From the NCBI GenBank assembly GCA_022448265.1, contig JAKVCC010000010.1, forward strand, positions 62,001 through 126,000: 64,000 nt of DNA, read 5' to 3'. Below, one piece after another: positions 1 to 10,076 of this stretch (the stretch's first letter is position 1; each line of letters starts with the position of its first letter). The translations under genes were made by a program, and so were the position numbers. The DNA comes from Pirellulales bacterium (GTDB lineage: Bacteria > Planctomycetota > Planctomycetia > Pirellulales > Lacipirellulaceae). Below the pieces are notes generated by a model. It had not been told where the DNA came from. It was given only the letters and a program-made list of their open reading frames with translations, and made no database searches.

Positions 1-905
1 GTCTGTCAAAGATCTACAACCGCCAAGAGGACTACGCGGCGGAAATAACTGCCCTTTCTAATGCAATTTCTACTTACAAGCCTGAGGAGAACACCGATCC
101 GGAAACCTTCATCCAAGGCTATCTCGACCGCTCGAGAGCCGCGCTGACCCTGGCAAATCGTGCTGATACGCCTCAAGCGCAGAAGGATGAGCTCTACGAT
201 GCGGTCATCGTCGATGCGGACGCGGTGCTGGCGGAAGAGCCCGACCGATATCCCGTATCAGGGCGGGCCCTCTATCGGCGAGGCCTAGCATTGCGAATGC
301 AAGGCCGTTTGAGCGAGGCCATCAAATCACTGGACGAAGCAATCCAAATAGCTCCGGTGGGTACTGAGGGCGGCTATCTTGCCGAAGCCTATCAAAAGCG
401 GGGAATTTGCTGGCACTATCAAGAGCAGGGAAGTCTGGCACGGGGCGATTTTGAAGCGGCAGCCAACATCAGTTTTGAGGATCCACTACCACCACTTTGG
501 ATCGGTTACACCTATGCCCAGGAAGGCGACTATCGCCAAGCGGTCAAGAGCTTTGGCGAGGCACTGGCCAAAAACCCGGCCTTCCCATTGGTCTATGTAA
601 ATCGAGGCTTGGCCTACGTGCAACTGAAAGAATACAAAAGGGGCGTAGACAACTTTAACGAAGCCATTCGCCACGAGTCTGAAGAAATAGCCAAGGCTAG
701 GCATTTCTACAAGCGTGGGGTCGCCTACTTGTGGCTCGAGGAGCATCAGAAGGCCTTTGAATCGTTTCACCATGCCACGCTCAACGACACCAAGTACCAG
801 GCGGCATTTAGTCAAGCGGCTGCGGCCCTGGAAAAATTGGGTAAATCAAACCTGGCAGAGCAATACCAGCAGCGAGCCCGTGCCTTGTCGACTTTACCAA
901 ACTAA
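1..905 (+). CDS. TPR-repeat protein, 5' end outside the window
   Basis: The reading frame is open from base 3 to the TAA at 903-905, so the gene starts left of the window; the GTG at 225 is internal. About 300 residues are visible. They form helical pairs of TPR type, with spacing such as RRGLALRMQG, YQKRGICWHY, WIGYTYAQEG, VNRGLAYVQL and YKRGVAYLWL at roughly 34-residue intervals. TPR arrays are protein-protein interaction scaffolds; planctomycetes carry many secreted ones. No catalytic domain is seen in the visible part, and the missing N-terminus could carry one. A hairpin terminator follows 28 bases downstream, so this is probably the last gene of its transcript. Confidence 0.85.
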   Translation, partial: LSKIYNRQEDYAAEITALSNAISTYKPEENTDPETFIQGYLDRSRAALTLANRADTPQAQKDELYDAVIVDADAVLAEEPDRYPVSGRALYRRGLALRMQGRLSEAIKSLDEAIQIAPVGTEGGYLAEAYQKRGICWHYQEQGSLARGDFEAAANISFEDPLPPLWIGYTYAQEGDYRQAVKSFGEALAKNPAFPLVYVNRGLAYVQLKEYKRGVDNFNEAIRHESEEIAKARHFYKRGVAYLWLEEHQKAFESFHHATLNDTKYQAAFSQAAAALEKLGKSNLAEQYQQRARALSTLPN

Positions 906-932
906 CTTATTGATGCAGAGTAATCCTGACGA

Positions 933-966
933 CCCGCGTCTCGCTCGTGAGCGGCGGGCTTTTTTT
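933..966 (+). terminator. Rho-independent terminator after the TPR gene
   Basis: CCCGC (933-937) pairs with GCGGG (954-958). Between them CGCTC/GAGCG can form an inner stem, and a run of seven T follows at 960-966. It lies just downstream of the stop at 905 in the correct orientation. Confidence 0.75.
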
Positions 967-1107
967 GTGCGCGGCGTTGGCACTGCTGCTTTCCAACAAA
1001 GGGCTATAGGCCGACCCTTTGTTGTCATTGCGGGACGGTAAGTTGGCGGTGGCACTCGGGGAAGGCCATGTGGCGGGGGGAGGTGTTACCAAGATTTGGG
1101 ACTGGTT

Positions 1108-2577
1108 TTACCCAATAACGTCATGAATTGGTTCGACGCGCTCCACGCCCACTAGTTTTTTATCAAGACCACCGTAGAAATAAGTAAGATTGTTGGGATC
1201 CAGGCCAAGCTGGTGCAGAATTGTGGCGTGAAGATGTTTGACATGCAGCGGCTTCTCGACGGCAGCAGAACCCAATTCGTCCGTCGTGCCGACGCTCATA
1301 CCGCCGCGGATTCCACCTCCCGCCATCCACATGGTAAATCCATAGGAATTGTGATCGCGCCCTGTTCCCTTGTCATACTCGGCCGTCGGCTGCCGACCAA
1401 ATTCTCCGCCCCATACGACAAGCGTATCGCTTAGCATGCCGCGCTGCTTGAGGTCTTTGAGCAGCCCCGCAATCGGTTTGTCGGTGCTGCCTGCGTGCTT
1501 ATTGTGGTTGTGCACTAGGTCGCCGTGCGCGTCCCAGTTGTCATCATTGTGAGCACCGCCCGAATAAAGCTGGATAAAACGAACACCCCGCTCAACCAGT
1601 CGTCTTGCCATCAAGCACTTGCGTCCAAAACCCTGTGTTCGACTATCGTCAATTCCGTAGAGCTTATGCGTGGCCGGCGTCTCATCGTCCAAATTGACGG
1701 CTTCCGGGGCATGATCTTGCATTTTATACGCCAGCTCATAGCTTGCGATGCGCGCCGCCAGATCAGAGTTGTCTGTCCGCGGGCTTTGATGGTTCTGATT
1801 TTTTTCGAGCAAGCGATCCAGAAGCCGTCGTTGCGTCGATCGGCTCATCCCCGCAGGCGGATTCAGATCTAGAATCGGCACCCCCCCCGATCGCATCACG
1901 ACGCCCTGGTGCGCAGCAGGCATATACCCGCTCGACCAGTTCTTGGCGCCGCTGATAGGACCACCAGTGTCGTCGAGCATGACGACGAAGCCGGGTAGAT
2001 TTTCATTCTCGCTGCCCAATCCATAGGTAACCCACGACCCGAGCGCTGGGCTGCCACTCAAGACTTTTCCCGAATTCATCATCAACATGGCTGAACCATG
2101 GACGGGCGAATCGGCGGTCATGGAGTTGAGAAAGGCAATATCGTCCACGCAGCCCCCGACGTACGGGAAAAGATCGCTCACCCACTTGCCACACTCACCG
2201 TACTGTTTAAATTTCCAGCGCGGTTCTACGATCCGGCCCTCATTCTTTTTCCCCCCCCGACCGAACGTTTTAACAGCAATTGTCTTGCCATCCATACCCA
2301 CCATGTTGGGCTTGTAATCGAACGTGTCGATGTGACTGGGCCCACCATACATAAACAGGAAAATAACGTGTTTTGCCTGGGCTGGAAAATGCGACTTCCG
2401 GGCCGCTAGCGGATTTAAATACTGCGGCTTGGCCTCGCTGGCAAGCGCCGGGTCGGCAAAAAAACCATCCTGGGACAGCAATGATAAAAGGGGCAGGGCG
2501 GTGAATCCGCCACCCGTCTGCCAGAGAAACTCGCGCCGCGTACGTCCGCAGAAATTAGCCTTGGGTTGAGTAGACAT
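1108..2577 (-). CDS. DUF1501 family protein (Tat-exported)
   Basis: About 489 residues from the ATG at 2577; a TTG one codon upstream is also possible. The N-terminus has a twin-arginine motif (RTRREFLW, R14-R15) and a hydrophobic stretch, so export by Tat is likely. The sequence FLFMYGGPSHIDTFDYKP and the later VVWGGEFGRQP and GRDHNSYGFTMWMAGG are hallmarks of DUF1501, a family with an alkaline-phosphatase/sulfatase-like fold that is abundant in planctomycetes and has no firmly established reaction. It starts 6 bases after the stop of the upstream DUF1549/DUF1553 gene (TGA, then AAATTTG, ATG), so the two are almost certainly translationally coupled. This gene pairing is the standard planctomycete arrangement. 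Confidence 0.93.
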   Translation of the reverse strand: MSTQPKANFCGRTRREFLWQTGGGFTALPLLSLLSQDGFFADPALASEAKPQYLNPLAARKSHFPAQAKHVIFLFMYGGPSHIDTFDYKPNMVGMDGKTIAVKTFGRGGKKNEGRIVEPRWKFKQYGECGKWVSDLFPYVGGCVDDIAFLNSMTADSPVHGSAMLMMNSGKVLSGSPALGSWVTYGLGSENENLPGFVVMLDDTGGPISGAKNWSSGYMPAAHQGVVMRSGGVPILDLNPPAGMSRSTQRRLLDRLLEKNQNHQSPRTDNSDLAARIASYELAYKMQDHAPEAVNLDDETPATHKLYGIDDSRTQGFGRKCLMARRLVERGVRFIQLYSGGAHNDDNWDAHGDLVHNHNKHAGSTDKPIAGLLKDLKQRGMLSDTLVVWGGEFGRQPTAEYDKGTGRDHNSYGFTMWMAGGGIRGGMSVGTTDELGSAAVEKPLHVKHLHATILHQLGLDPNNLTYFYGGLDKKLVGVERVEPIHDVIG

Positions 2578-2583
2578 CAAATT

Positions 2584-5538
2584 TCAATCCACGTAAATGA
2601 ATTCATTAGTATTCAGAAGCATCAAACAATAAACCGACAGCGCGCGGGCTGAGTCGAGATTTTCATGGAGCTTCAGCTCGTTGAAAAAATCCGTGTCCGC
2701 CTCGATTTCTTCCTCGCTCGGAACTCGGCCAGTCAGCAAGCGAATCGCGGCGGCGACTTGGTCCTCCAAATCCTTGCTTGACTCGATAGCAACGCGTTCC
2801 GCCAATCGCTCTGCCTGAGTGTTCAAAAATTCGCTGTTAAGCATGCCGAGCGCCTGCGTTGGCACGGTGGTCGTCAGGCGAACGGCACACGGACTGTCCG
2901 TATCGGGAACATCAAAATTTGCCAGCATCGGCGGGCGCAAGCTTCGCTTGACGTGAACATAAATAGTACGGCGGGCACCCTCCTCAATTGGCGAATTGCC
3001 CCACGCTCGCCCGGGCATCGAAGCAGTTGCTAAGACCTCCCTGGAAAGCTTGGGGAAGATGGGAGGCCCGTACATCTTACTGTTGAGAGTGTCCGTAACG
3101 GTAAGAATCGAATCGCGGATCTCCTCAGCAGTTAAACGCCGCATATTGAACCGCCAAAACAGGTCGTTCGTGGGATCAACCTGGATCGCCCTTTCATCGG
3201 ACGAAGAACCCATCTGGTAGGCGCTGGAGAGCATGATCGTCTTGTGAAACTGCTTCAGACTCCAACCGCTGTCAATGAGTTCAGCGGCCAACCAATCCAG
3301 CAGTTCCGGGTGCGTAGGAGGCGTGCCCTGGTAGCCGAAATCGCTACTGGTGCGCACGATACCGCGTCCAAAGTGGTGCTGCCACACGCGATTGGCGATC
3401 ACGCGGGCCGTAAGCGGGTTGTCACGGCTCGTAATCCATTTCGCCAACGCCAGGCGTTTGCCCGAGGAATTGGTACGGGCCTGAACCTTGGCCTGCGGAG
3501 GGTTGAGCACCAACGGGAATCTTGGTTCGACCAAATCACCCTTCAGGGCAGGCAGACCGCGCCCAAGAATCCATGTTTTGCGCCGCTCGTCTTCGGCGAC
3601 CGCCATGACGTGGTTCGGTGTGAATTCGAGGTGCGTCGACTTGCTTTTCGCCAATTCGTTTTTTTTCTGCGTCCACTCCTGGACCGTCGCCGGACCGATT
3701 AATTCATTGCCTCGGCCATGCATCAAGCTACCGATGGGATCCATAGGCATTATAATCAGTCCGACGTCGATGTACTGCCCGCCGCCCGCCTGATGGCAAT
3801 GGATTGCCAACGTGTTGCGCCCCGTCTGCCATACGTCCTTGGCTTGCTCAGTCACGTCGACCTCATCGTACGACGCATTATGACCGCCCAAGGTGAGGAT
3901 TTGTTTGCCGTTTAGAAAGACCGTTGCATCATCATCATGATAAATCTTGATGATCATTTTGCCCGCCGGCACGCGCGCCAGGCGAAAGTCTTTTCGCATC
4001 CAAATGTCGGCCGAATGCCACTCGGTTCGCAACACGGGGCCAGGAGTTCCTCGCCGGCCAAAACCGCCGGGAGCCGCAGCCCAATGGTCGTCGTCGAATG
4101 CGATCTGGAACCAATGGTCCCCGGGAGGAGACTCGGTGTATTTCCAGATTTGCCCGGTACGAATCGAGTCGGCAATGACGACCGTGGATTGGTCGCCGCC
4201 GATTTCCAGCTCGAACTTAGGATTCAGAGCGCGAGCCGCCTCCACCAACTGATGCTCGATCTGCTGGATTTCTGCCTCAAGCTCTGCCTGGCGGGCCTTC
4301 TTTTCGGCAACTGACTGCTCAAACTCCTGGTACTGATCAGGATCGACAACTGGCACGTGGTTGGTGACGCCTTTTCCGTGGGCCGAGATGTCGGAAAAAA
4401 ACGACAACATGGAGTAGTAGTCAGATTGAAGGATGGGATCGATCTTGTGATCGTGGCAGCGCGCACATCCGATGGTCATGCCAAGCAGGCCTTCGCCGGT
4501 CGTACGCAGGATGTCGTCCAGGTAATCATAGCGAGCCAGCTCTCGGTCGGCCGGCTCGTCGTCCCAAAGCCCTAACCGGTAGTAGCCAGTTGCCGTGATG
4601 CTCTCGGCATCCATATCTTCCAACTCGTCGCCGGCCAGTTGCTCCAAGACAAAACGGTCAAACGGCTTGTCATCATTGAGTGCGCGGATCACGTAGTCCC
4701 GGTATTTCCAAATAAGATCCTTGGCTCCGTCGCGCTCGTAACCATTGGTTTCGGCATAGCGTACTAAGTCGAGCCAATGCCTAGCCCATTTCTCACCGTA
4801 TTGGCGGGAAGCCAACAACGTATCGATCACGTTTTCCAGTGCGCCCGGAGAATCGTCGCTGATAAACTCCTCGATTTGCGCAAACGTCGGTGGCAGGCCG
4901 ACCAGATCGTAATAGGCGCGGCGGATGAGGGTACGCTTGTCGGCCGGTGCAGCGGGCGCAAGCTCCCCACGGGCAAGCTGCCGGAGGATAAAAGCATCGA
5001 TTGGCGAACTGCCCCAGCGGCGGTTTCGCGTTGTTGGTACTACTGGACGCTCGATCGGCTGGAAGGACCAATGGTCGGCCCAGGGCGCGCCTTCCGCGAC
5101 CCAGCGCTCCAAAAGGGCGACTTCTTCCGCCGAGAGACCTTTGCCTTCAGGCGGCATCCGCAGCGACTCATCCTCGGAGGCCACGCGCGCCAGGAGTGCG
5201 CTGGCATGCGGATCGCCGGCAACAACCGCAGTCGCACCCGATTCGAGCTCCGCCTTGGCAACGTTTCCATTACTCAGGCGCAAGCCCCCCTCGGCGTTGT
5301 TGGGGCCGTGGCACTTGTAGCAATGTCGCGCAAAGAGGGGCTGGATCTGACGAGAAAAATCCACCTTGGCCGCCCGGCAGGGTACCGCAAACACCAGCGA
5401 CAGGCCACTCAACAACAGCACTAAAGGCAGGCTCAACAACTGTTGCACGGGGCGTGGACATTGGCTTGACCACAAGGGAATCGCACCACTTAAACGATGT
5501 GGCTCGAGAAGTTCGTGCTGTGTAGCTTGCCGAGTCAA
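2584..5538 (-). CDS. PSCyt1-DUF1549-DUF1553 cytochrome-like protein
   Basis: 984 residues from a TTG at 5538. A GTG at 5448 would give a more compact signal peptide (VQQLLSLPLVLLLSG onward), so the exact start is uncertain. After the signal, a c-type haem motif CYKCHG (C73, C76, H77) marks the PSCyt1 domain. DUF1549 (PSCyt2) follows at roughly 175-380, with a second CxxCH, CARCHDH (C358, C361, H362). A galactose-binding/CBM-like insert at about 455-600 contains DDDATVFLNGKQ. The C-terminal DUF1553 (PSD1) is at about 700-960. The family is extracytoplasmic and planctomycete-enriched, proposed to act in redox or carbohydrate metabolism; no reaction is established. It is the first gene of a two-gene unit with the DUF1501 gene. 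Confidence 0.92.
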   Translation of the reverse strand: MTRQATQHELLEPHRLSGAIPLWSSQCPRPVQQLLSLPLVLLLSGLSLVFAVPCRAAKVDFSRQIQPLFARHCYKCHGPNNAEGGLRLSNGNVAKAELESGATAVVAGDPHASALLARVASEDESLRMPPEGKGLSAEEVALLERWVAEGAPWADHWSFQPIERPVVPTTRNRRWGSSPIDAFILRQLARGELAPAAPADKRTLIRRAYYDLVGLPPTFAQIEEFISDDSPGALENVIDTLLASRQYGEKWARHWLDLVRYAETNGYERDGAKDLIWKYRDYVIRALNDDKPFDRFVLEQLAGDELEDMDAESITATGYYRLGLWDDEPADRELARYDYLDDILRTTGEGLLGMTIGCARCHDHKIDPILQSDYYSMLSFFSDISAHGKGVTNHVPVVDPDQYQEFEQSVAEKKARQAELEAEIQQIEHQLVEAARALNPKFELEIGGDQSTVVIADSIRTGQIWKYTESPPGDHWFQIAFDDDHWAAAPGGFGRRGTPGPVLRTEWHSADIWMRKDFRLARVPAGKMIIKIYHDDDATVFLNGKQILTLGGHNASYDEVDVTEQAKDVWQTGRNTLAIHCHQAGGGQYIDVGLIIMPMDPIGSLMHGRGNELIGPATVQEWTQKKNELAKSKSTHLEFTPNHVMAVAEDERRKTWILGRGLPALKGDLVEPRFPLVLNPPQAKVQARTNSSGKRLALAKWITSRDNPLTARVIANRVWQHHFGRGIVRTSSDFGYQGTPPTHPELLDWLAAELIDSGWSLKQFHKTIMLSSAYQMGSSSDERAIQVDPTNDLFWRFNMRRLTAEEIRDSILTVTDTLNSKMYGPPIFPKLSREVLATASMPGRAWGNSPIEEGARRTIYVHVKRSLRPPMLANFDVPDTDSPCAVRLTTTVPTQALGMLNSEFLNTQAERLAERVAIESSKDLEDQVAAAIRLLTGRVPSEEEIEADTDFFNELKLHENLDSARALSVYCLMLLNTNEFIYVD

Positions 5539-5739
5539 ATGATCTGGTTTTAATCAAGATAAGACGAGTCATAACAGAAGGCGATCGGCCATCCTGCTTC
5601 TCAATCATAACTGCATTCTCCCCAGCTGTCTAACCAGCGTCCGCAGATCTAGCGCTTGGTTACTGGACCCGTAGGCTGCGCCGCACCTGCACGGTCTCCC
5701 AGATTGAACGCGAAAGAGGAAAAGAGTGCCGGCGGGAAA

Positions 5740-6726
5740 TCACTTCCACCGCGACACAATTTCCTGGAGTTGTTCGTAAATCTTTCCGAGGACCAGTCGG
5801 TCGCTTGCAGGACGCGCGGGACTATCGGGGTGGGTCCGGTCAGTCTGAATCCAACCACGGAGGTTGAGGAACATAGCAGCCGAATGCTTGTAGGCTGGAA
5901 CAGGTGCGCGAAACGCAAAGAATCCCAAATACTGCAGCACGTCATTGAGTTCAAAGAACCGTCGATCGCCTTCCCACCAATATCGGTCGCGCAGCGCAAA
6001 CAGGTCCGGGGCAAAGGTACTTAGACCAAGTAGATAGTCGCTACCGTACACCACCATGTCGATGGCCAGGTCGTTACCAGTTAATAGCTTAAAGTCGGGA
6101 CGATGCTGATTGCGCAGTGCCAATCGCTCCCACTCCAGATCGCGTCGGAGTGACGCATGCTTGGCACCATGGCACTCCGGTATGTCAAGCAAACCACGGA
6201 TTACATCCAGCGAGTAGATCTTTCCAAATGGGGCGAAGGTCTCAGCCAACTCGAATGCGAAGAATTTCTGGCACAACGATCCAAGAAAAGCGTAACTTTC
6301 GATTATCTGCTGATCGGGCTGCCCAACTAATCCGAAGGATTGGAATATTATTGGCGTTCCGTGGTGCCGCTGAATCAACTCGATCTGTGATTGGTAGGCC
6401 TTGCGGTCGAATACCGATCTGTGCGTGTCGGCCACAAAGGCGCCGGCGACGTAACCATCGGCACCGGCAATCGCGGCGGTTCGTTTGAGGACTTCTTCCC
6501 GAGTAGGTTCGTCCAACAAATGCGCGTAACCGGTGTCCATGTTTACCGCAGGCGTGAGCCCAGCCTCCACGGTACGCGCTACGTGCGTCTCAAATCCTGC
6601 CCAGTCCACACCGCCCTGGGTATCAAATGGCAACAGCAGGGCAGAGATGCCAGTGATTTTTCGTCGTGGGGAAAACAGAGACTGCGGATCTATCATGATT
6701 CGGGCCAAGTACCTGGTCGTCGTCAA
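5740..6726 (-). CDS. Dihydrodipicolinate synthase-family (DapA-like) aldolase
   Basis: 328 residues; a second ATG lies at codon 11 (6696). The N-terminus [19 protein letters not shown] and [19 protein letters not shown] follow the first strands of the N-acetylneuraminate lyase/DHDPS TIM barrel, and the length fits the family. The Schiff-base lysine appears to be K189 in [10 protein letters not shown], aligned with the family KEAT-type strand. The conserved YNxP tyrosine region instead reads [14 protein letters not shown], so that tyrosine is probably absent. It therefore probably acts on another substrate than DHDPS itself. It stands alone, transcribed toward the DUF1549 gene. Confidence 0.75.
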   Translation of the reverse strand: MTTTRYLARIMIDPQSLFSPRRKITGISALLLPFDTQGGVDWAGFETHVARTVEAGLTPAVNMDTGYAHLLDEPTREEVLKRTAAIAGADGYVAGAFVADTHRSVFDRKAYQSQIELIQRHHGTPIIFQSFGLVGQPDQQIIESYAFLGSLCQKFFAFELAETFAPFGKIYSLDVIRGLLDIPECHGAKHASLRRDLEWERLALRNQHRPDFKLLTGNDLAIDMVVYGSDYLLGLSTFAPDLFALRDRYWWEGDRRFFELNDVLQYLGFFAFRAPVPAYKHSAAMFLNLRGWIQTDRTHPDSPARPASDRLVLGKIYEQLQEIVSRWK

Positions 6727-7380
6727 TGAGCGGTAAGGCCGACACCCGCATGTGCCTAATCACGCGAGACCGCCAAGAATCAACACACCATCTATACCAG
6801 GATACAACGATTCATTCCAGCTACTGCAGGGGCGGGCGCGTGCACCATGCTGGTCAACGGTTCTGGAATTAGCCACATCTGCCTAATTCGGCTCAAACAC
6901 CTGCGCCCCGATTCATGCCGCCCCCGTTGGTGCTTCCTTCTGAAACGCGGCCCACCGAATTGCGGTCCAGCGGGAAGTTGATGGCCGTGTCGCCGCGGAC
7001 CTTCCTGCTGATTCTATTTCTCCTTTGGTCGAATCGGTTTCCATGTTGTGAAGCCGGTTTCCTTGTCTATTCCCGGCGCAGGTCCAAAATCCTCTTCAAC
7101 GGCTTGGGATTGCGCTCTTTCAACTGGAAAGATAGGTCCACTGCCGATCTGTCACGTGGGCTCTTCGTCTTTTGAGAACTGTTCGATGCTTCTGGGCGGA
7201 TCGTTGACCTTCGACTGTGCGCTGCTGATCCGCAGAACACACCACAAATGGCACAGTCGAGAAACCACGTGCTGCGCCCGCACAGGCTAACGAATTCGAT
7301 GAGAATCCATTTGAAACCCATCGGTTGACGGCAAGATCTGGAAAGCCGATTCAAACCAGGTTTTAAAACTGGTTCTTGTG
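6727..7380. other. Gene-free region
   Basis: No open frame here resembles a known family or has convincing start signals. An imperfect inverted repeat, AACCAG (7354-7359) with CTGGTT (7369-7374) around TTTTAAAA, lies just past the stop of the minus-strand thioredoxin gene. It could be a weak terminator for that gene. Confidence 0.5.
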
Positions 7381-8601
7381 CTAGAGAATTTTCGGCGAGG
7401 ACACATCTGCCGATTCGCCGTCGGGGCCATCACCGGCTGGGGAAGCCGATTTGGATCGGGCCGTGTAATCTTGCAGGGCCTCTTCCATCTCTGCCGAGCC
7501 GGGTCCGGCCTGAACAGCGCGGGTTTGCCAGGAAATGGCTTGTTGCAAATCGCCCAGTTCCGCGTGTACCCGCGCCAACGTATTCAGCGTAGTCGCATTG
7601 GCATAGCCAGTCAGTTCACAGGCCCGCTCTGCAACCCCCAAGGCCGTTCGGAGCAGCCCTTTGTCACCGACCTCGTCCGTGGCAATCCGCCAGGCCAGAG
7701 CATCAAGCATGGGAGCCTTCTCGTTGGCTTCCTCGGCCAACTCGCTCAACAATTGATTCGCGTCCTCGGTACGCCCCATTTGGATAAGGATAGAAAGCCT
7801 GTAGTTTCTTAGCACTGGCGAGTTTGGCAGCAGCTCTTCCAATTCGTCGAGGTGAGAAAAAGCGTTGTCCCACTGCTCGCCATGCACGGCCGTTGAGAGG
7901 GCTTCGGTGAGTAGTTTTGAACGAGCGTCGCGCTGGGCTGCTTCCCGCCGGTGCGCAAGTACGGCGTCGCGGTTCCAGGTACCGGCAGCGATCGCCTCCA
8001 GCGGCTCGTCCAGCGCATTGGGATGGCCGATCCACTCGACGATGCCGTCAACGCCGATTACAAATACGGTGGGAAGGCCCCTTGCGCCAGCAGCTTGCAT
8101 AAATGCGGAGTCCGACGCGCCGTCCGCGTCGACTGCTAGGCGATAGCGCACGACCTCATTCCACGTCTGCCCCACTGCGGCAATTCCTGTGTCGGCAGGT
8201 TTCCGCAGAAATGCCTGTACGATCTCCGGCCTTTCATCGGTAATACCAATGAAAGTTACCTTTTCGCCATAAGTTTCTTGCAGCTCGCTAAGGTGAGGCA
8301 TGCCCCGCCGGCACGGCTTGCACCACGTGGCCCAGAACTCGATAACGTAAATCTTGCCCGGCTGATATGCAGCAACCGGCTCACCCTTAACCCACGTGGC
8401 CACTCGAAAGGCAGGGGCCGGCGACGCAATGTCCAAACGGGAACCTGCGGCAGAAGATTTGGCGATCTGCTGCTGGCGCGAATCGGTCGCACTGGAGGCC
8501 GCTGCTGAGGAATTCGAGGCCGGGCCTGTCGCGTCAACACAGCCCTGGGTCAGACACAACAGAAAAATAGCGGCAACAGATTGGTAACAGGTTACGGGCA
8601 T
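7381..8601 (-). CDS. Thioredoxin-like (TlpA/ResA type) lipoprotein with TPR tail
   Basis: 406 residues. The N-terminus is a hydrophobic signal ending LTQGC, an imperfect lipobox, with C21 as the possible lipidated cysteine. After a Ser/Ala-rich linker comes a TlpA/ResA-like thioredoxin domain (about 57-200) with YVIEFWATWCKPC (C94, C97) and the cis-proline region GLPTVFVIG. The C-terminal 180 residues are helical and TPR-like (NTLARVHAELGDLQQAISW). It probably reduces disulfides or haem-binding cysteines outside the cytoplasm, where the CxxCH-bearing proteins encoded in this window would be substrates; that link is inference. It appears to be a single-gene transcript. Confidence 0.88.
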   Translation of the reverse strand: MPVTCYQSVAAIFLLCLTQGCVDATGPASNSSAAASSATDSRQQQIAKSSAAGSRLDIASPAPAFRVATWVKGEPVAAYQPGKIYVIEFWATWCKPCRRGMPHLSELQETYGEKVTFIGITDERPEIVQAFLRKPADTGIAAVGQTWNEVVRYRLAVDADGASDSAFMQAAGARGLPTVFVIGVDGIVEWIGHPNALDEPLEAIAAGTWNRDAVLAHRREAAQRDARSKLLTEALSTAVHGEQWDNAFSHLDELEELLPNSPVLRNYRLSILIQMGRTEDANQLLSELAEEANEKAPMLDALAWRIATDEVGDKGLLRTALGVAERACELTGYANATTLNTLARVHAELGDLQQAISWQTRAVQAGPGSAEMEEALQDYTARSKSASPAGDGPDGESADVSSPKIL

Positions 8602-8817
8602 GGAAGCTTTCTATGAAATGGCCGGGGTGCCCCGATAAACTTGGCACCGTTCACCGTCTACGGCACACTGTGTACCGTACACTATCCACGGCCAAATGCT
8701 ACCTGCCACAGTGGGTCGACGTTGGGACCTTACTCGCCGATCGGCCAGACAGGATTTTTTCAAATAACCAGCGTGCCGTTCCACAACGCACCATCCCACG
8801 GCAAGCCGTCAAGCCAA

Positions 8818-9837
8818 TTAAGCAGTCCGCTCGTAGTTGCCAAAGACCATCCTGCCGGCACTCGTTTGCAGCACACTGGTCACGTTGACAAAGATATTCA
8901 TATTCACGTACTCGCAGCCACCCTCGATCACTACCATCGTGCCATCCTCCAGGTAGCCGACGCCCTGGCCCTGCTCTTCGCCCGGTTTGATGACCCGTAC
9001 TTCCAGCTTTTCGCCAGGCAGAAAAATGGGCTTCAGTGCATTTGACAAGTCATTGAGGTTAATGACGTCGACCTCGTGCAACTGGGCAACTTTGTTGAGA
9101 TTATAATCGTTGGTAACAATCTTGCCGTCGAGATGCTTCGCCAAAAGGACTAGCTTCAAATCCACCGCTTGACCGGAAAACTGGGGCAGTTCCCGGTTGT
9201 ACACAACCAGCTCCACTTTGGGGTCGCTGCGCAAACGATTGAGAATATCGAGTCCACGCCGTCCCCGGCTGCGCCGTAAGCGGTCACTGGAATCAGCAAT
9301 GGCCTGCAGCTCGGAAATAACAAACTGTGGCATCACTAACTGGTTATCGACCACCCGCGTTTCCACAACATCAGCCAGCCGTCCGTCGATCACGACACTT
9401 GTATCAAGCACATAGGGCTTGAGTCCCTTGATCTCCTTGGCAAACTCGACATAGGGAATGATAAAGCGAAAATCATCCTTGGTTTGCATGAGAACGCTGA
9501 TGCATGCGTAGCAAAGTACCATGCCAAGCACCGTCGGAATCCACTCCGCCTCAATCGAGCTGGCCTCCGGGAGCACAGGACTGAGGGCGATCTGCAATAC
9601 GTAGGTAAGCAGCATGCCGATCAATAAGCCAAAATAGACTGACGTGATCGTGTCGAGACGCTTGCGACCCGCCACGCAGTCGATGGCAATCACTCCGCCA
9701 GACAGCAGCAGCAGTCCGCCGACCACCACCCAAGGGATGTAGGCGGCATCGCGGGAAAGTTCTTCCGAACTAATAACCTGAAAGCCAATGCCTGCCGCGA
9801 CCAGGACAAAGACGCAGCGAAGGATCACTAGAGCCAT
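8818..9837 (-). CDS. PIN-TRAM domain membrane protein (YacL-like)
   Basis: 339 residues. The first 130 or so hold four hydrophobic segments (VILRCVFVLVAAGIGF, VVVGGLLLLSGGVIAI, VYFGLLIGMLLTYVL, VLGMVLCYACISVLM). A PIN nuclease domain follows (about 140-265): YVLDTSVVIDGR gives the first acidic residue, with later ELQAIADSS and KIVTNDYNLNKVA. The C-terminus (about 270-330) has a TRAM-like RNA-binding motif, VIKPGEEQGQGVGYLEDGT. Family members resemble Bacillus YacL; the proposed role is membrane-anchored RNA cleavage, without a defined target. Monocistronic by position. Confidence 0.92.
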   Translation of the reverse strand: MALVILRCVFVLVAAGIGFQVISSEELSRDAAYIPWVVVGGLLLLSGGVIAIDCVAGRKRLDTITSVYFGLLIGMLLTYVLQIALSPVLPEASSIEAEWIPTVLGMVLCYACISVLMQTKDDFRFIIPYVEFAKEIKGLKPYVLDTSVVIDGRLADVVETRVVDNQLVMPQFVISELQAIADSSDRLRRSRGRRGLDILNRLRSDPKVELVVYNRELPQFSGQAVDLKLVLLAKHLDGKIVTNDYNLNKVAQLHEVDVINLNDLSNALKPIFLPGEKLEVRVIKPGEEQGQGVGYLEDGTMVVIEGGCEYVNMNIFVNVTSVLQTSAGRMVFGNYERTA

Positions 9838-10076
9838 AACGATCGTTTTGGATAAAAGAATGACGGCTAAAGCACAAGCAGCTTGGCAAGCTGCCTGCGC
9901 ATGAAAACTTTCCGCCTAGAAAAGTCATTCTAGCAGCTGCAATGCGCGAAGTCATCCCAAAAAGGGCCATCGGGCACCCATCGAAATGCATGCCGCATCC
10001 GTTTCCAGCTTGGCTGCCGCTCGGATGACACTACCCTCGCCTAGCACCAACAGCTCTAGTCCGAAAAGCAACGTAA

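Noticed and set aside
4777-5525. Plus-strand frames of 130-215 codons opposite the first PSD1 gene.
   Set aside because: They lie entirely opposite a gene with clear domains, and they show no family character of their own.
6915-7175. 86-codon plus-strand frame with a hydrophobic stretch.
   Set aside because: No start signals or recognisable family; the frame ends arbitrarily.
8659-8679. Imperfect palindrome TACGGCACACTGTGTACCGTA.
   Set aside because: Contains a central mismatch, lies in a 216-base spacer and has no supporting context.
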